Shown here: positions 1 to 11,400 of the stretch, one piece after another
Numbering within the stretch: the stretch's first letter is position 1
How the letters are laid out: each line of letters starts with the position of its first letter
DNA from: Cymodocea nodosa
Lineage: Eukaryota; Streptophyta; Magnoliopsida; Alismatales; Cymodoceaceae
Assembly: GCA_036874045.1 (NCBI GenBank)
Contig: JAZBRI010000004.1
Location: 5,580,001 to 5,644,000, forward strand
DNA: 64,000 nucleotides
Direction: 5' to 3'
The notes under the pieces: generated by a model
The model's input: only the letters and a program-made list of their open reading frames with translations
Told to the model about the DNA's origin: nothing
The model's database searches: none
Translations under genes and position numbers: made by a program

Positions 1-1131
1 GCTGAAGATATTGATAAATCTTGGATCAATATAAAACAATGGATGTATATCTATGGCACCAAATGGGTACCAAAACTTCTAAATATTGGCCATCACTTTA
101 AAATCTTGGACGATAGGAGTTGAAAGAATACTTACAGCTACCAATTGGTACTTACTGTTTTATGAACAAAACAAGGTACTATATCTTTAAAAAAAAATGG
201 TACCATATAAATTCTCGTTTTATCTTTTTAAATTTTTTTGCCAATTATGCATCCAAAATAAACAAAAGAAAGAATTGCTATTAACGTCGGCCCATTGGGA
301 ATGAAATAATTAAAATCTATTAGGGTAACTGAATGCACAATATAGTGTAAGCTCGATAAAATCATGAAGTAAGCTATAATTGCTAAGAAAGCAATCGTTC
401 ATATCACAGAAATTACCAAAGTATCTAAGGGACATAGCATGCTTCTTTCGATAATGGAATACTGAAATTAGCAAAATCTGTGCATGCTGAAATTTCATTC
501 TGTCATTCTAATGTTGGCACTTTCTGAAGTTCGAGCATCGTTTTGAGAAGATTAAAAGGAGACTTCACCAATAAAGACAGATTGCAACTCATACTATAGT
601 AGATTTTCAAATTAAAGGTGAGATTTGTTCAACTAAGCTACAAGTTGACCACCCTTTATATATATTCCATATTACAGATCACCTAAAACATGTCGGACAA
701 ACAATATTTTGTGAAACAAAAATAATTCCGACAAAAATCACCAAGAAATAAAAGGTCACCAAAACCTTAAACCCAAATAGCGTAAATATAAAATAAGCAA
801 CAAGCAATCCAAAACGCGAGACACGAGGGAGTCAAGAGGAGCAGAGTCCCACAGAAGAGCTTCCCAGAAAAACTATGGCTACATTGTTTTTCTTCCTTTT
901 CACTCAGAACTAAAAAACTTGAATTTCCAAGAAGACGTATGAGATATTAGACTATCTCTAGCGGGTAGAGCAACTGGAGAAAGGAGTCCCAAGTTCAAAT
1001 CCAAATAAAAAAGTCATCATTCTCAAAAAATTTCATTTATCTTGCTGCCCAAAAAATAGTGTCCTTTTGGGAAATAAAAGCCGCAAACTCGAAAAGGAAA
1101 GAAAGATTCCTCCCGGCAATTGCTCACATAC
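1..1131 (-). other. Presumed GGCT intron 2
   Basis: AT-rich sequence downstream of the second GGCT exon donor (GCGTATG at 1127-1133). I find no GGCT exon and no other coding signal. A weak tRNA-derived SINE candidate lies at about 945-1020, judged only from an A-box-like stretch and an AGTTCAAATCC B-box-like stretch on the plus strand. Confidence 0.5.
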
Positions 1132-1418
1132 GCAGATTTCACCGGTGAGTGGTTCGAGAGTGACGGTCCGGCCGGGGAAGGCAGGCGTGCCCCTGTGATC
1201 TGTGCTACCTGTCACACCGACACCGCACACATCGATCACACGCGAGAGAAATGCGCTCGAGGATTACCATCGAAGAACGAAACAAAATGGTTTTGGTCGT
1301 AGTTGGTACCCTGGTGGAAGACGCGTCGGTATCCTCTGATGAAGCCGATGAGCTTCTTGTCGTAGCAGAATCCCGCCTTCCATATGAGAGAGCCGTAGCC
1401 GAACACCCACGTTCCCAT
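1132..1418 (-). CDS. GGCT2: Gamma-glutamylcyclotransferase, ChaC/GGCT2 type (5' exons only)
   Basis: Two exons are visible: 1310-1418 and 1132-1208 (phase 1 junction, GT-AG). They encode the first 62 residues. The protein opens with [17 protein letters not shown], which carries the YGSLI substrate-binding motif of the fold, then GYRRVFHQG, then [19 protein letters not shown]. Plant members degrade cytosolic glutathione (or other gamma-glutamyl peptides) to 5-oxoproline and Cys-Gly. The next exon should start with a WGAAY-like motif and carry the catalytic Glu. No such sequence lies in 1-1131, so the gene continues off the left edge or is truncated by a long insertion. The ATG at 1418 is favoured because homologues start there. 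A telo-box (AAACCCTAA on the plus strand, 1424-1432) lies just upstream, and a fold-back element starts about 50 bp upstream of the ATG. Confidence 0.87.
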
Positions 1419-1468
1419 CTTACAAACCCTAACCTCCCATCTTCCAACTATAACTTTATACATCTAGC

Positions 1469-2650
1469 GTGTTTATGTACTGAAAAATGTTGGAAAGAAA
1501 ACGATAAAATATTATAAAAAATGATGTAAAAAAAAAATGATAAAAAGTAACAAAAAATTAATAAAAATTTAAAATATTTATGTATAGAATTTAAAATATA
1601 TGTATTTATATATAGAACAAAAAATAATGAAAAATTATAAAATATATATGTTTATTTATAAAATAAAAATATTAAAATTAATAAATTAAATATTTTTTAT
1701 ATTTATTTATAAGATAGAAAATAATAAAATTTGTCATAGAGAATATAAAATAAAATCATTTATAATAATTATTATAATATAAAATATATTTTACATAATC
1801 TTTATTATTTCACATACCTCTCGTAATATCAATTCTAATCTACTAAAGATAAATAATTTTTGTATTAAAATTACATGTTGTTAATATATTTTATGATAAT
1901 TCATTTTTTTTTCTTTATTTTTCATTAATTTCAGAGATTAGAATGTTAGAAAATGAAAAAAAAAATTTCTTATATATCAAGAAAAATGGTAAAAAATGAC
2001 AAAAAATCATTTGACACACACACACCCAAAAAATAGTGAAAATTTTTCTTTACAACGTTTTTTTAGGTGCACAAACAAATTCTAAAAAACATTTAAAACA
2101 TATGCATCTTTTAGGTATATGTATATCAAATGAGTTTTCGAATGATTATATCATTTACTTTTGGTATATAAGAAATTTTTATTTTTATTTTTTAACCTTG
2201 TGATTTACGAAATTAATGAAAAATAAAGAAAAAAAATGTAAATTATCACAAAATATATTAGTAGTATGTAATTTTAATATAAAAATTATTTATCCTTAGT
2301 AGATGATAATTTATATCATAAGAGATATATAGAATAGTAAAGATATGTAAAATATATTTTATATTGTAAATATTATCACAAATGACTCTATTTTATATTA
2401 TCTATGATAAATTTTGTTATTCTCTATTTTATAGATAAATAAAAATATATTTAATTTATTTATTTCAATATTTTTATTTTATAAATAAATATATATATTT
2501 TACATTCTATGATTTTTTATCATTTTCTATTCTATACACAAACATTTTGATTTTCTACTATCTTTACGTTATTTTCTATCATTTTATTTTCCATCATTTT
2601 TTGTAATATTTCATTATTTTCTTTTCACTATTTTCTAAGTACACAAATAC
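1469..2650. mobile_element. 1.2 kb AT-rich fold-back (long inverted repeat) element
   Basis: The two halves are near reverse complements of each other. Arm 1 runs about 1469-1985 and arm 2 about 2140-2650, around a loop of about 150 bp; identity looks near 75-80% by eye. The termini are GTGTTTATGTAC on the left and, read inward on the minus strand, GTATTTGTGTAC on the right. No ORF is present. It resembles a non-autonomous DNA transposon (MITE or fold-back). I could not find a clear target-site duplication. It sits in the proximal promoter or 5'UTR of the GGCT gene. Confidence 0.75.
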
Positions 2651-3808
2651 TTCATTATTTAACCTTTGTGCACGTAAAATTAAAATTTTATAGAATTAGA
2701 TAAAAATAAAATTTGAAATATAGATATTTATGAATATTTAGAAATTAGATGAAAATTAAAATTTAAGTATTTATGTACAATATAGAATTAGATAAAATTA
2801 TAATTTTATATTTATGTATGATAATAATGTAATATAATTATATTTGATTAATTAATTAATAAAAATATAATCATATTGGTAAATATTTATATGTCATTTA
2901 TTGTAGGATATGTAAGAATTTTTTAAGATGGAATTCAATTTCACACATTTTTAGATAAAAATTTACATTCTTTGGTCAATGTCACTCTCTCTCTTTAGTC
3001 TTTCTTTTATTGAAAATGATTTTTTAAGTAAAAAATTTAACTACAACTGCAAATATGAAGATTAAACCGAAAAGAGGTTGATAAATAAAATTAAAAAAAC
3101 CCACGACTAAGATAAGAAAACATTAAGAGTTTAAGATTAAATTCTATCTATTTTTCAATGTGAAATTAATCATCCATGTGCTGTCGTTTGAACATAATAA
3201 GCTTGTGCGCACTTAGTTGGAGCCAAATTTGAAATGTTTGCAATAAGTTACATTTGGTTAATTAAAAACATTAAATTACTATTTTTTTTTTTTTCCCAAA
3301 TAGTTATACATTCATACCTCTATTTACATGCGATGCAACAGGAATTTTTAAAAAAACAGTTACCATATTATTAACGTAATTTTAAACAGATAAAAATCAA
3401 GTTACTTCCTCACACGAACACCTCTCTTTTTTTAAAAAAAAAAATTAAATCTAAATTTATACTTAGCCAATGTGTAATATAATCTACTATATATTAAAAT
3501 TTGGATTTATTCAAAGTTAGTTGCATTTATTGAGATTTTTTCATTTGAAAGCTAAATTTAACAAAAATGAGACGAAATACGAAAATACATCTGAAATGTT
3601 TTTTTTTTAAGAGACACAGACACTTGTACATATATACATACATATGTTCGATTGGTAACGTACGCTACGACCATCATGACGGCGCTTGTGAGCCAAACGC
3701 GCACGCCAGATTCGTCGCCAGAACACAGAGAGACAAGAAGGAGACGAACGCATATATATAAGTCCAAAAGGAACGGCAGATGGACGAAGACGACCGATTT
3801 CTGAGGAC
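2651..3808. other. AT-rich intergenic stretch
   Basis: No gene or recognisable element. It contains homopolymer A/T tracts and lies between the fold-back element and the small gene at 3809-4222. Confidence 0.6.
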
Positions 3809-4222
3809 CTAACAGGGCCGAACTCTGGAAGAAGAGGAGGAGGTGGAGGAGGAGGAGGAGAGGCCGCGCTTGGCCGACGCGAAGGCTGCGTCCATGCACT
3901 TCTTGGAAGCGACCGTGGCGGCGGTTCCAAGACTCTGTGCCGTCTTCCTCGCGGCTTCTCCGACTCGGACGAGACGGGACATCTCCTCGTCGGAGCGGCG
4001 GAAGTCATCCATGGCGGCGACCATGAAGGAATCGAGGTGGTCCTCGGCCTCCCGCAAGGACCTTTCGGCATCGGTAGCGGCCTTCTGGAGGTCGGCTTCC
4101 ATCGCCGACCAAGAGTTGAGGGCCTCGACCTCGAAGGGGTGAAGCAGATCGTCTACCCGGGAGGGCTTGCCGTCCACGGCCGTCTCTGCTAGGTTGGAGG
4201 ATTGGGAAAAGAGGAAGTCCAT
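3809..4222 (-). CDS. Small single-exon protein of unknown function, 137 aa
   Basis: I do not recognise this family. The frame starts MDFLFSQSSN at ATG 4220-4222, in a good context (CCATCCATGG), and ends with TAG at 3809-3811. An upstream GTG at 4240 is in frame but is not needed. Residues about 30-95 are Ala/Glu/Lys/Arg-rich and predicted helical or coiled-coil. The region around residues 117-133 is a Ser-rich tail. There is no signal peptide and no membrane segment. Support for a real gene: GC-rich codon use in very AT-rich flanks, an intact frame, and a TATA box 64-72 bp upstream of the ATG. The overlapping plus-strand and other-frame ORFs look like shadows of the same GC-rich block. Confidence 0.55.
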   Translation of the reverse strand: MDFLFSQSSNLAETAVDGKPSRVDDLLHPFEVEALNSWSAMEADLQKAATDAERSLREAEDHLDSFMVAAMDDFRRSDEEMSRLVRVGEAARKTAQSLGTAATVASKKCMDAAFASAKRGLSSSSSTSSSSSRVRPC

Positions 4223-4285
4223 GGATGGCCGCCGCACCACTGCTTCCGTCGGTGTCGTGCCTTCGCCATCAAGGAATGCCTGGGG

Positions 4286-4294
4286 TTATATAAA
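4286..4294 (-). promoter_or_regulatory. TATA box of the 137-aa gene
   Basis: The minus strand reads TTTATATAA, 64-72 bp upstream of the ATG at 4222 and correctly placed for a short 5'UTR. Confidence 0.5.
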
Positions 4295-5496
4295 GTTGTT
4301 CGAAGTTCACTTTCGGTGGTTACGAAGGAATAAATTATTATTATTTTTGATAAAGCTATTGGTCTTCGTCCGAATTTAATCCAGAATCTCTCGTCCTTAT
4401 GGGCTTGTAGTAAACATGAGAAAATTACAGAGATTGGGATGGAAAAAATTTGAAGTGCAAAATTTTTAGTACAGAAGAATGCTGCATTTTTAAAAATGCA
4501 ATGCTTTTTTCCTAAAATTTTTAATTGAATGTTTGATGTTTTTAACATAAAGAAAAACCTACAAAACGTTTTTTTTTAAAATGGTTAAATGTACTACAGG
4601 TCGGACTCACAATGCTGGAGGAAGATGAGATTACTACCTGGGTACCCCTTAGCCGGTCATGATACTGAAATAATCGACAAAGAGGTAAGACAAGTTAGAC
4701 ACTACCCCATGATTTCAATAGTGTAGCTACCAAATAAAGTTTATAGAATAGGGACTACAACAAGAACACGAGCCGAACGAACCACCGGCATGCATGACTG
4801 CACCCATCCCCCCATGCACTTCGGACCCACGCCAAGATGGATTCTTTGCAGCACCAGGGTTCACAGACTGAACAGTACAAGTTGCTGGTTCCGATCGAAT
4901 GAAAGAAACATCAGAAATTGTGCAAGTTACGAAGGTTGAAGAGGTCACGGACCTTACACCCATAATGCCGATAATGATGCTTAATCTCATGTATCATGTT
5001 ATGTTTCAGGGATAGATGGGTGAATGGTTTCTACGGTGTATAGGGCGATGGGCAGTTGTACTCTGCTAGATAACGTGTGATTGGCTACCTGCAGCTCCAC
5101 ACTCAACCCTTCATAAAAGAAATACCGTCTTACCGTTCATAGAGAAAGACACAAACTTTTCAGTTTTTCCTAATTGATGAAATTAATTTAGAATAATTGA
5201 AATAAAACAAAAGATCTGTACAAGATCAATGGTTTTCCTCCTCTAAATTGATTAGACAACAAATTTATAACATTAAAAACATATTCCTAGCCCTTCCCAA
5301 GTTGAACATCTACTTTTGGGATGCAAGGAGATTATTGTGTACTTGTCTTGATACCTTCATATTTCCTTACTCGAGTGCTCTCCCCTTGTCCTTCCGTCCA
5401 AGATTCAACGTTCAGCTTGGAGTCCCACCAACCCTATAATTATGTACATGGGGGGGAGATGATGTAACTAGTGACGTAGCAAAGGATTACATTCTC
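4295..5496. other. Intergenic, includes ATAD5 3' flank
   Basis: No coding signal that I can support. It holds the promoter side of the small gene and the 3' end of the ATAD5 transcript. Open frames here are short and resemble no family I know. Confidence 0.5.
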
Positions 5497-8400
5497 CTAT
5501 CCGAATCTTGTACTGCCAAAGCAGCAATGTTGAGCTAATAATGTCACATCTTCAGATGACAATGCAATGGGGCATGATTTCAAATAATGCGGAGGAGCAC
5601 GAGTCCTGCGATTTTAAGAAAGACAAGCCACAGATGAAAACATTGACCAAATTCCAAATATTCTACACATATATACCCCAAAAAGAAATCATGAATCCAT
5701 GGGCACATATTTAATAATTTAATTTTTTGAAAGATAAAAATGGCACACACCCCAAAGCATAAATAGCAAGATAAAAGATCATTATTGCTTAACCATCAAA
5801 TCAAACTTTCGTTATATAATTATTAGCAAGAAATTACTACATAAATACAATACCTCCGTCTTCTGTGCTGGTCCTCGATGTTACTTATAAGTCGAGCATC
5901 TTCAGTCTTCAAAATGAGGCTTACGAAAGAAGAGTACTCACGAAAAGCATGCCCTCTTATCGCCATGCATAATCTTTCAGGAACTAAAGGCAGCATTGCA
6001 TCGTACATTTTTGATTCAGTTTCTCTGCGCAATATAAACTAAGTGACTTGAGAGGCGAAAATGTTTTCAATGGCTGAAGAACACTAATTTAGAATTTTAT
6101 AGAGGAAGAACAGACTTGAAAAAGCATGAAAAAAAAAGAAAAATGTAAGACCTAATTGCAAGAGCTTTGATTTATGGATAAAAATAATAGAGGCTGACTT
6201 TTCATGTAACTTATTCAAGATAAGACAGAGGCACTAAAATAATAGCAAATTCAAGGCAATGAGTGTCATCACGAAGTACGTCAAAAAAGCAACTATATAA
6301 AATGTGATCAATATGGAATATGAATATGGGTAGAACACCAAAAACAGAGTAGCATGCTAGAAAATCTGAAAATCCAGGGAGAACCATAGCATGTCAAACC
6401 ATCAAGTAATTAACACTTGTTACATAAACAAAATATTACCAAACTATTGGTCACATAGATGCTAACAGCCCCATGTCGGGTAAAATAATAAAGTTTAGGC
6501 TCCTCCCCCTAACTGAATCTTGAAAATGACAACCTATGGGCCATAGGGTAGTTGCACATAAATGCTTAAAATGAACCACTAACAAGGATGTTGGCGCAGG
6601 AAACATAGTGGATTTATTACTAGACTATCGATTATACAAGAAGCCAATAATCCCACATCAAGTAAAATAAAACTCGATGTGGGTTGATAGTGTAGGCACT
6701 TCCTCCAATAAGGTAAATTTTAAGTTAGGTTCTCGTAGATTATAACAAAAAGTTCCAGATCTACTCTAATTCTCAAAACCTTGCTCCACATGATTGAAGA
6801 ACAAAGGAGCATGCATGTTGTGCAATCCACACAAACCATTTAATCTCCATGGAACTCCATCTTCTTCCATATCTATGCATTCATTGTCATTTCTTCATTT
6901 TTTGAATAATCAATTGTACAGGGATCAATAAATGGTCCAGATATTGAAAACTTTTCATAACAAGATACACAACTGATCACTGTTTATGAAACTGAATCAA
7001 TCTAGCCAGTTCAAACGGATTAAACTGGAGAAATTCCAAAAATTGACCTACCTTATCAAGGAGATATCGCAGTTTGGCATCCCTGTCAGCAAAGTCTTAT
7101 CAGTATACCATTCTTCACTAGTTGTATTCTCTTGGGAAAGTAGCCTTCCAAGAGCCATTGGACTATTGCTGACGACAAGCATCTTTTGTGCCAACGTTCC
7201 TGAGATTTCCTTTCCCATCTCTGATCCCAATTTCTTAGATTTATTGGAAAAAAGAGACAAACCATATTGTGCAAATGTTGATGCTATCTCCAGGCGTTCA
7301 TCACACCAAGAGATGGACGCTGGTTCGATGTATGGCACCAATATTGGTTCTATACAGTCCTGAAAGAAAATTCATGACATATCACAAAAGTTTGCAAGGC
7401 AAAGACCGGAAGAGTGCACTTACATTGATTTAAAGAACAAGAAAATGACTAATTAAAATTTCTTACGCATATAAGAGATTCACATCCACTAAGCATGATA
7501 TCTGTGTCAGAAATTAAGCTGGTCATCCTAGAACAATATTTTAATGTCTGAGAGGCAACCTCCTTATCAGAGCTGAGATATGACTTTAAATCGTCATGCT
7601 GATTCCGCAGCCTTTTCCATATATCCAAAACTTCACCAGCTAACTCAGAACAATTGTTGATATCCTTTGAAATGCCCAAACTGAAATCTGCACGGCTACA
7701 TTCATCCATCAATTGCCAATCTCTAGTCAGAAAATGTGCTTTTCCACAGTCCAAATCCTGTGGATCTTCATTCCCATGAACAGATTCTTCATGGAGAAGA
7801 GGGGAATTTTCAACTCTGTTAAACAGAGGCGTCTTGAATTCTATTTTGTTATTGTGAAGACTGTCATGCCCTGTTTCAGACAACTCATATATTGGCATAT
7901 CCTTGTTCACTAAGGCCTCCCCTGATGCAACACAAAAGTTATTGGATGGTAAAGCAGAAGGAAAAAAATCAGCCTCGTGATCACTTTCAGTCCCCAACCC
8001 AGGAACAAGATTTGATTCAGGAATACATGATGCATCTAGTGATTTGTACATGCCAAACATATCCGAAGGATTAGATGTTTCGAGATTCCATAATGAAGGT
8101 TGACATGAGTCATGCTTTGTGGAATGATCCATCAGTTTGTCATTCAGGTCAGAATGATTATTATGGTCTATTAATTGAGAGGCAGGAACTAACGAAACAT
8201 CTGGAGACAAGTCATTGTTAAAATCTAAGCTACCATGTCGATTTGGAAATTCATTCTCCTGTTCATCATCCAAGTCAGAGGACACTACAGTGCTACATTG
8301 TTGGCGCCCAGTTCTCAAAGTAAATTTTAAGGGTGACTCTGAGATATCGGATAATTGATCATTGTCTTTCAAGGAATATCCATTGCAATCAATAAAAGAC

Positions 8401-11400
8401 GGACACTTTGCCATTGCATCCTTGTTTGCAATGGTAGTAGCCTCATTACCATTTACATGTGAAGAATTAACATGTTCCATTAACTCGTACTCCTGTTGCT
8501 TTACCACATTCAGAAAGAATTCATTTTCTTTTACAGATACAGAATACCTTGTTTTAGCAATCTCCATAGCAACTCTCTCAGAAAGTTTACAAGGAAAGCC
8601 CCATGGAACAAGTTCAGACAGTGCCACATGTGCCGCATCGAGATCAAATTCCAAAGGACTACATATATACTCATTACTACCTGAGCAACAGACGAGAAGA
8701 AATTAGCAAATAACAGCAAATCACATGATAACTAAAAGCACAATTTGACATAAGGAGCAATACAAAATAAACAAGCAAAGATCTAAAGGATCAATGGAGT
8801 GCTTAAACCTATTAAATAAAACCTATCACTAATTAGCAAGTTGCTCCTCTTGGACTATTGGGATGGCCCTTGGTCACAGGATAGGATGATACACATCAAA
8901 AGGCTACAAGATTTATAATGTTGGTTTCATGCCAAACAATGGTTCGATGAAAACAAGAAACACGTTGAACATCAATAGAAATGTTGGTAACAAAATGTTG
9001 AAGTCACAGAGATCTTGGACTGTTCGAATGACCTTTCGTCACAGGATAGGATGATATATACTAAAAGGTTACAAGATTCTCAATGTCAGTTTCAAGTTAC
9101 ATATTGGTTTGAAAAAAATGAAAAACGTTTTGAACATCAGTAACAACGTAGTAAGTGACAGAGATCTAAAGATATAATAAAAAACTATAATTTTTTATTT
9201 GAAACATTGATATATAATGAATTAAGAAATCAGACACGTACAAGATCAATATAAACTTCCTCTTTTCAAGGCAAAAACAAACTTATAATCTACACCAAAT
9301 CCAAAATTGGACCCCAGAAACCAACTCAGACCTAAATCAACATGAAATTCAAATAAATATGCCAATACAAAACCCAATTAACTAGGACCCTAAAATACAG
9401 ATGCCAAATATGTAACTCAAATCAAACTAAGCATATAAATACATTCTATGCCAAGATCATAGATAGATGACAATTGTAATGCAAATAAAGAGACGATGAT
9501 GACACTACAACATGATGTTGAGAATAAAATATCTAAGAGATACTGAGGATAAAGATCAATTGAATTTAAATTGATCCTACATTCATATATCAACAATCAG
9601 ACGATGAAGATCTGATATATCACTGAATGGCAAAAAATGGTAAACTAATTCTTGAAGAAGATGGCAAACCTGATAACAGAATTGTATGAAACATGATAGT
9701 GGATTTTAAAGAATACATGAATTAAAAAATGACGATGAAGATAGTGGTAATGCAGAAAATAACAACACTGGAAGATGATCCATCAAGGCAACTCAACCCT
9801 TTGGATATACTCATGCTACACAAGATGAAGATTATGAACCCTATGATCTTCCTAATACATTCCCTCTATGCTACACAAGATGAAATCATAATGATACATG
9901 CAAGGATGATATTTTATGTTGAAAGAATCTACCATGATGGAGGCATCCTAAAAGGTTTTAATGATCCAAGTGTTGCATCATCAAGTGAAAATAGTTGTGG
10001 AGGTGGTTCTTCCTGTAGACACAAAGATTAATCCAATATCAGCAGTTCATGACCAAGAACGAAGTCTCTATAGGATCCACCTTTAAGCTAGGAAAGTGGA
10101 CAATGAAAAAATGAATGAAGAATAGCTTCTATTTTCATTATCCTCAACTAATTACACAAGAGTAAGAAGCTTTACACAACTCACACCTGCCTATCAACGT
10201 TCCTATTGAGGGAAGCCATCATATCAACGCATATCAACTAAACCTACCTGAATGTCAATGGACCTGCTATTTTGACTCGACAACATCCACCTATGGGTTT
10301 TCTCAACATTTACCATCAAATCAATATCATAGATATATTATATAGTACAGGACATATTATATGCACTTGTAGGAAGATTGTCTTCTGAAGAAAAGGTCAA
10401 ATAGGAGTATACGTGTGTAGACAACAACAATTTGAACAAGCCATGCTGCCTGGTATTGAGCTACATGATAAGGTTGATTGTAGATTGCTATGTTTTTATA
10501 TGGTATTATTGCTTTTGTTTGAACAATATATTTTTCTTGGACTTCTTAGTATTTATATATAATTTTTTATTGTAATAAATATTCAAAAATTAAAATAAAT
10601 TAGTTGTGGATGCGTTTTATTGTTTACTATAGCTTGTCCTATGTTTTGTGCCAAAACTCATAGTTTTCAGTCATTTTTATAGACTTTCGTGATTTCAAAA
10701 ACTTCTACTGACATTTCCATAAAAGTTTGACACATGACCATATTTCAAAGGATTGAAGTTAGACACAACATCCACATTGAAAACCTTGATTGTAGGCAAT
10801 GGCAAAGAGTACAAATTTAGAATATAACTCCACTACTATATCTACATTAAGTTTCACAACATGGATTCCAACATGTGCATGGCATGCAAGTTGCAACCTA
10901 TCCATCAACAAAAACAATACTAGTTGAGCAAAATCTGGAAATCCCCCAATATTGCTGACATGGAGGCAAGGGAGGAACTTTAATTTAGATTTAGAAATAT
11001 CATAAAGATTGGTGTATTAATATGGAGAATTTTCAAGAAATTTCTGCTCTTGATATTACTAAAGAAATTAGATACAAATGTGCAATACATACTGAAACAT
11101 GTGTAATTAGATTACATTCTAATTTGAGGCCAAAGGGAGATTATCAAATAAAATAGAAACAGACAAACGGTTCTTTCCATGGTGAAGAAATTCTAGTGAA
11201 ATGAAGTACCGACCTAATTCACTTTTACCCTGGCACCAAAACTGAAGTAGTGTGATAGTTTTCCGTATATCAGATTGACATAACTTGATCAACTTCTTTA
11301 GTAGTGAGGAAGAACAATGACTTCCTTCTGCAGCACATATCTGAAAAACAGAGTGAATCAAACCTAAAGATTCAAATACTACCAAAAAAAAAATGCAGCT

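Noticed and set aside
945-1020. Possible tRNA gene or SINE from an AGTTCAAATCC motif
   Set aside because: No cloverleaf can be drawn and the A box is poor; kept only as a weak SINE hint in the intron entry.
3607-4071. 154-codon minus ORF in another frame of the small gene
   Set aside because: Pro/Ser-rich composition from a frame shift of the same GC-rich block; less protein-like than the 137-aa frame and without a good start.
4727-4990. 87-codon minus ORF downstream of ATAD5
   Set aside because: The true last ATAD5 exon (5497-5605) ends in a stop upstream of it; no domain and no phase-compatible acceptor.
9720-10030. Acidic ORF in ATAD5 intron 13 resembling a transposase C-terminal tail
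   Set aside because: Only low-complexity Asp/Glu/Asn similarity; no catalytic or dimerisation motif visible.
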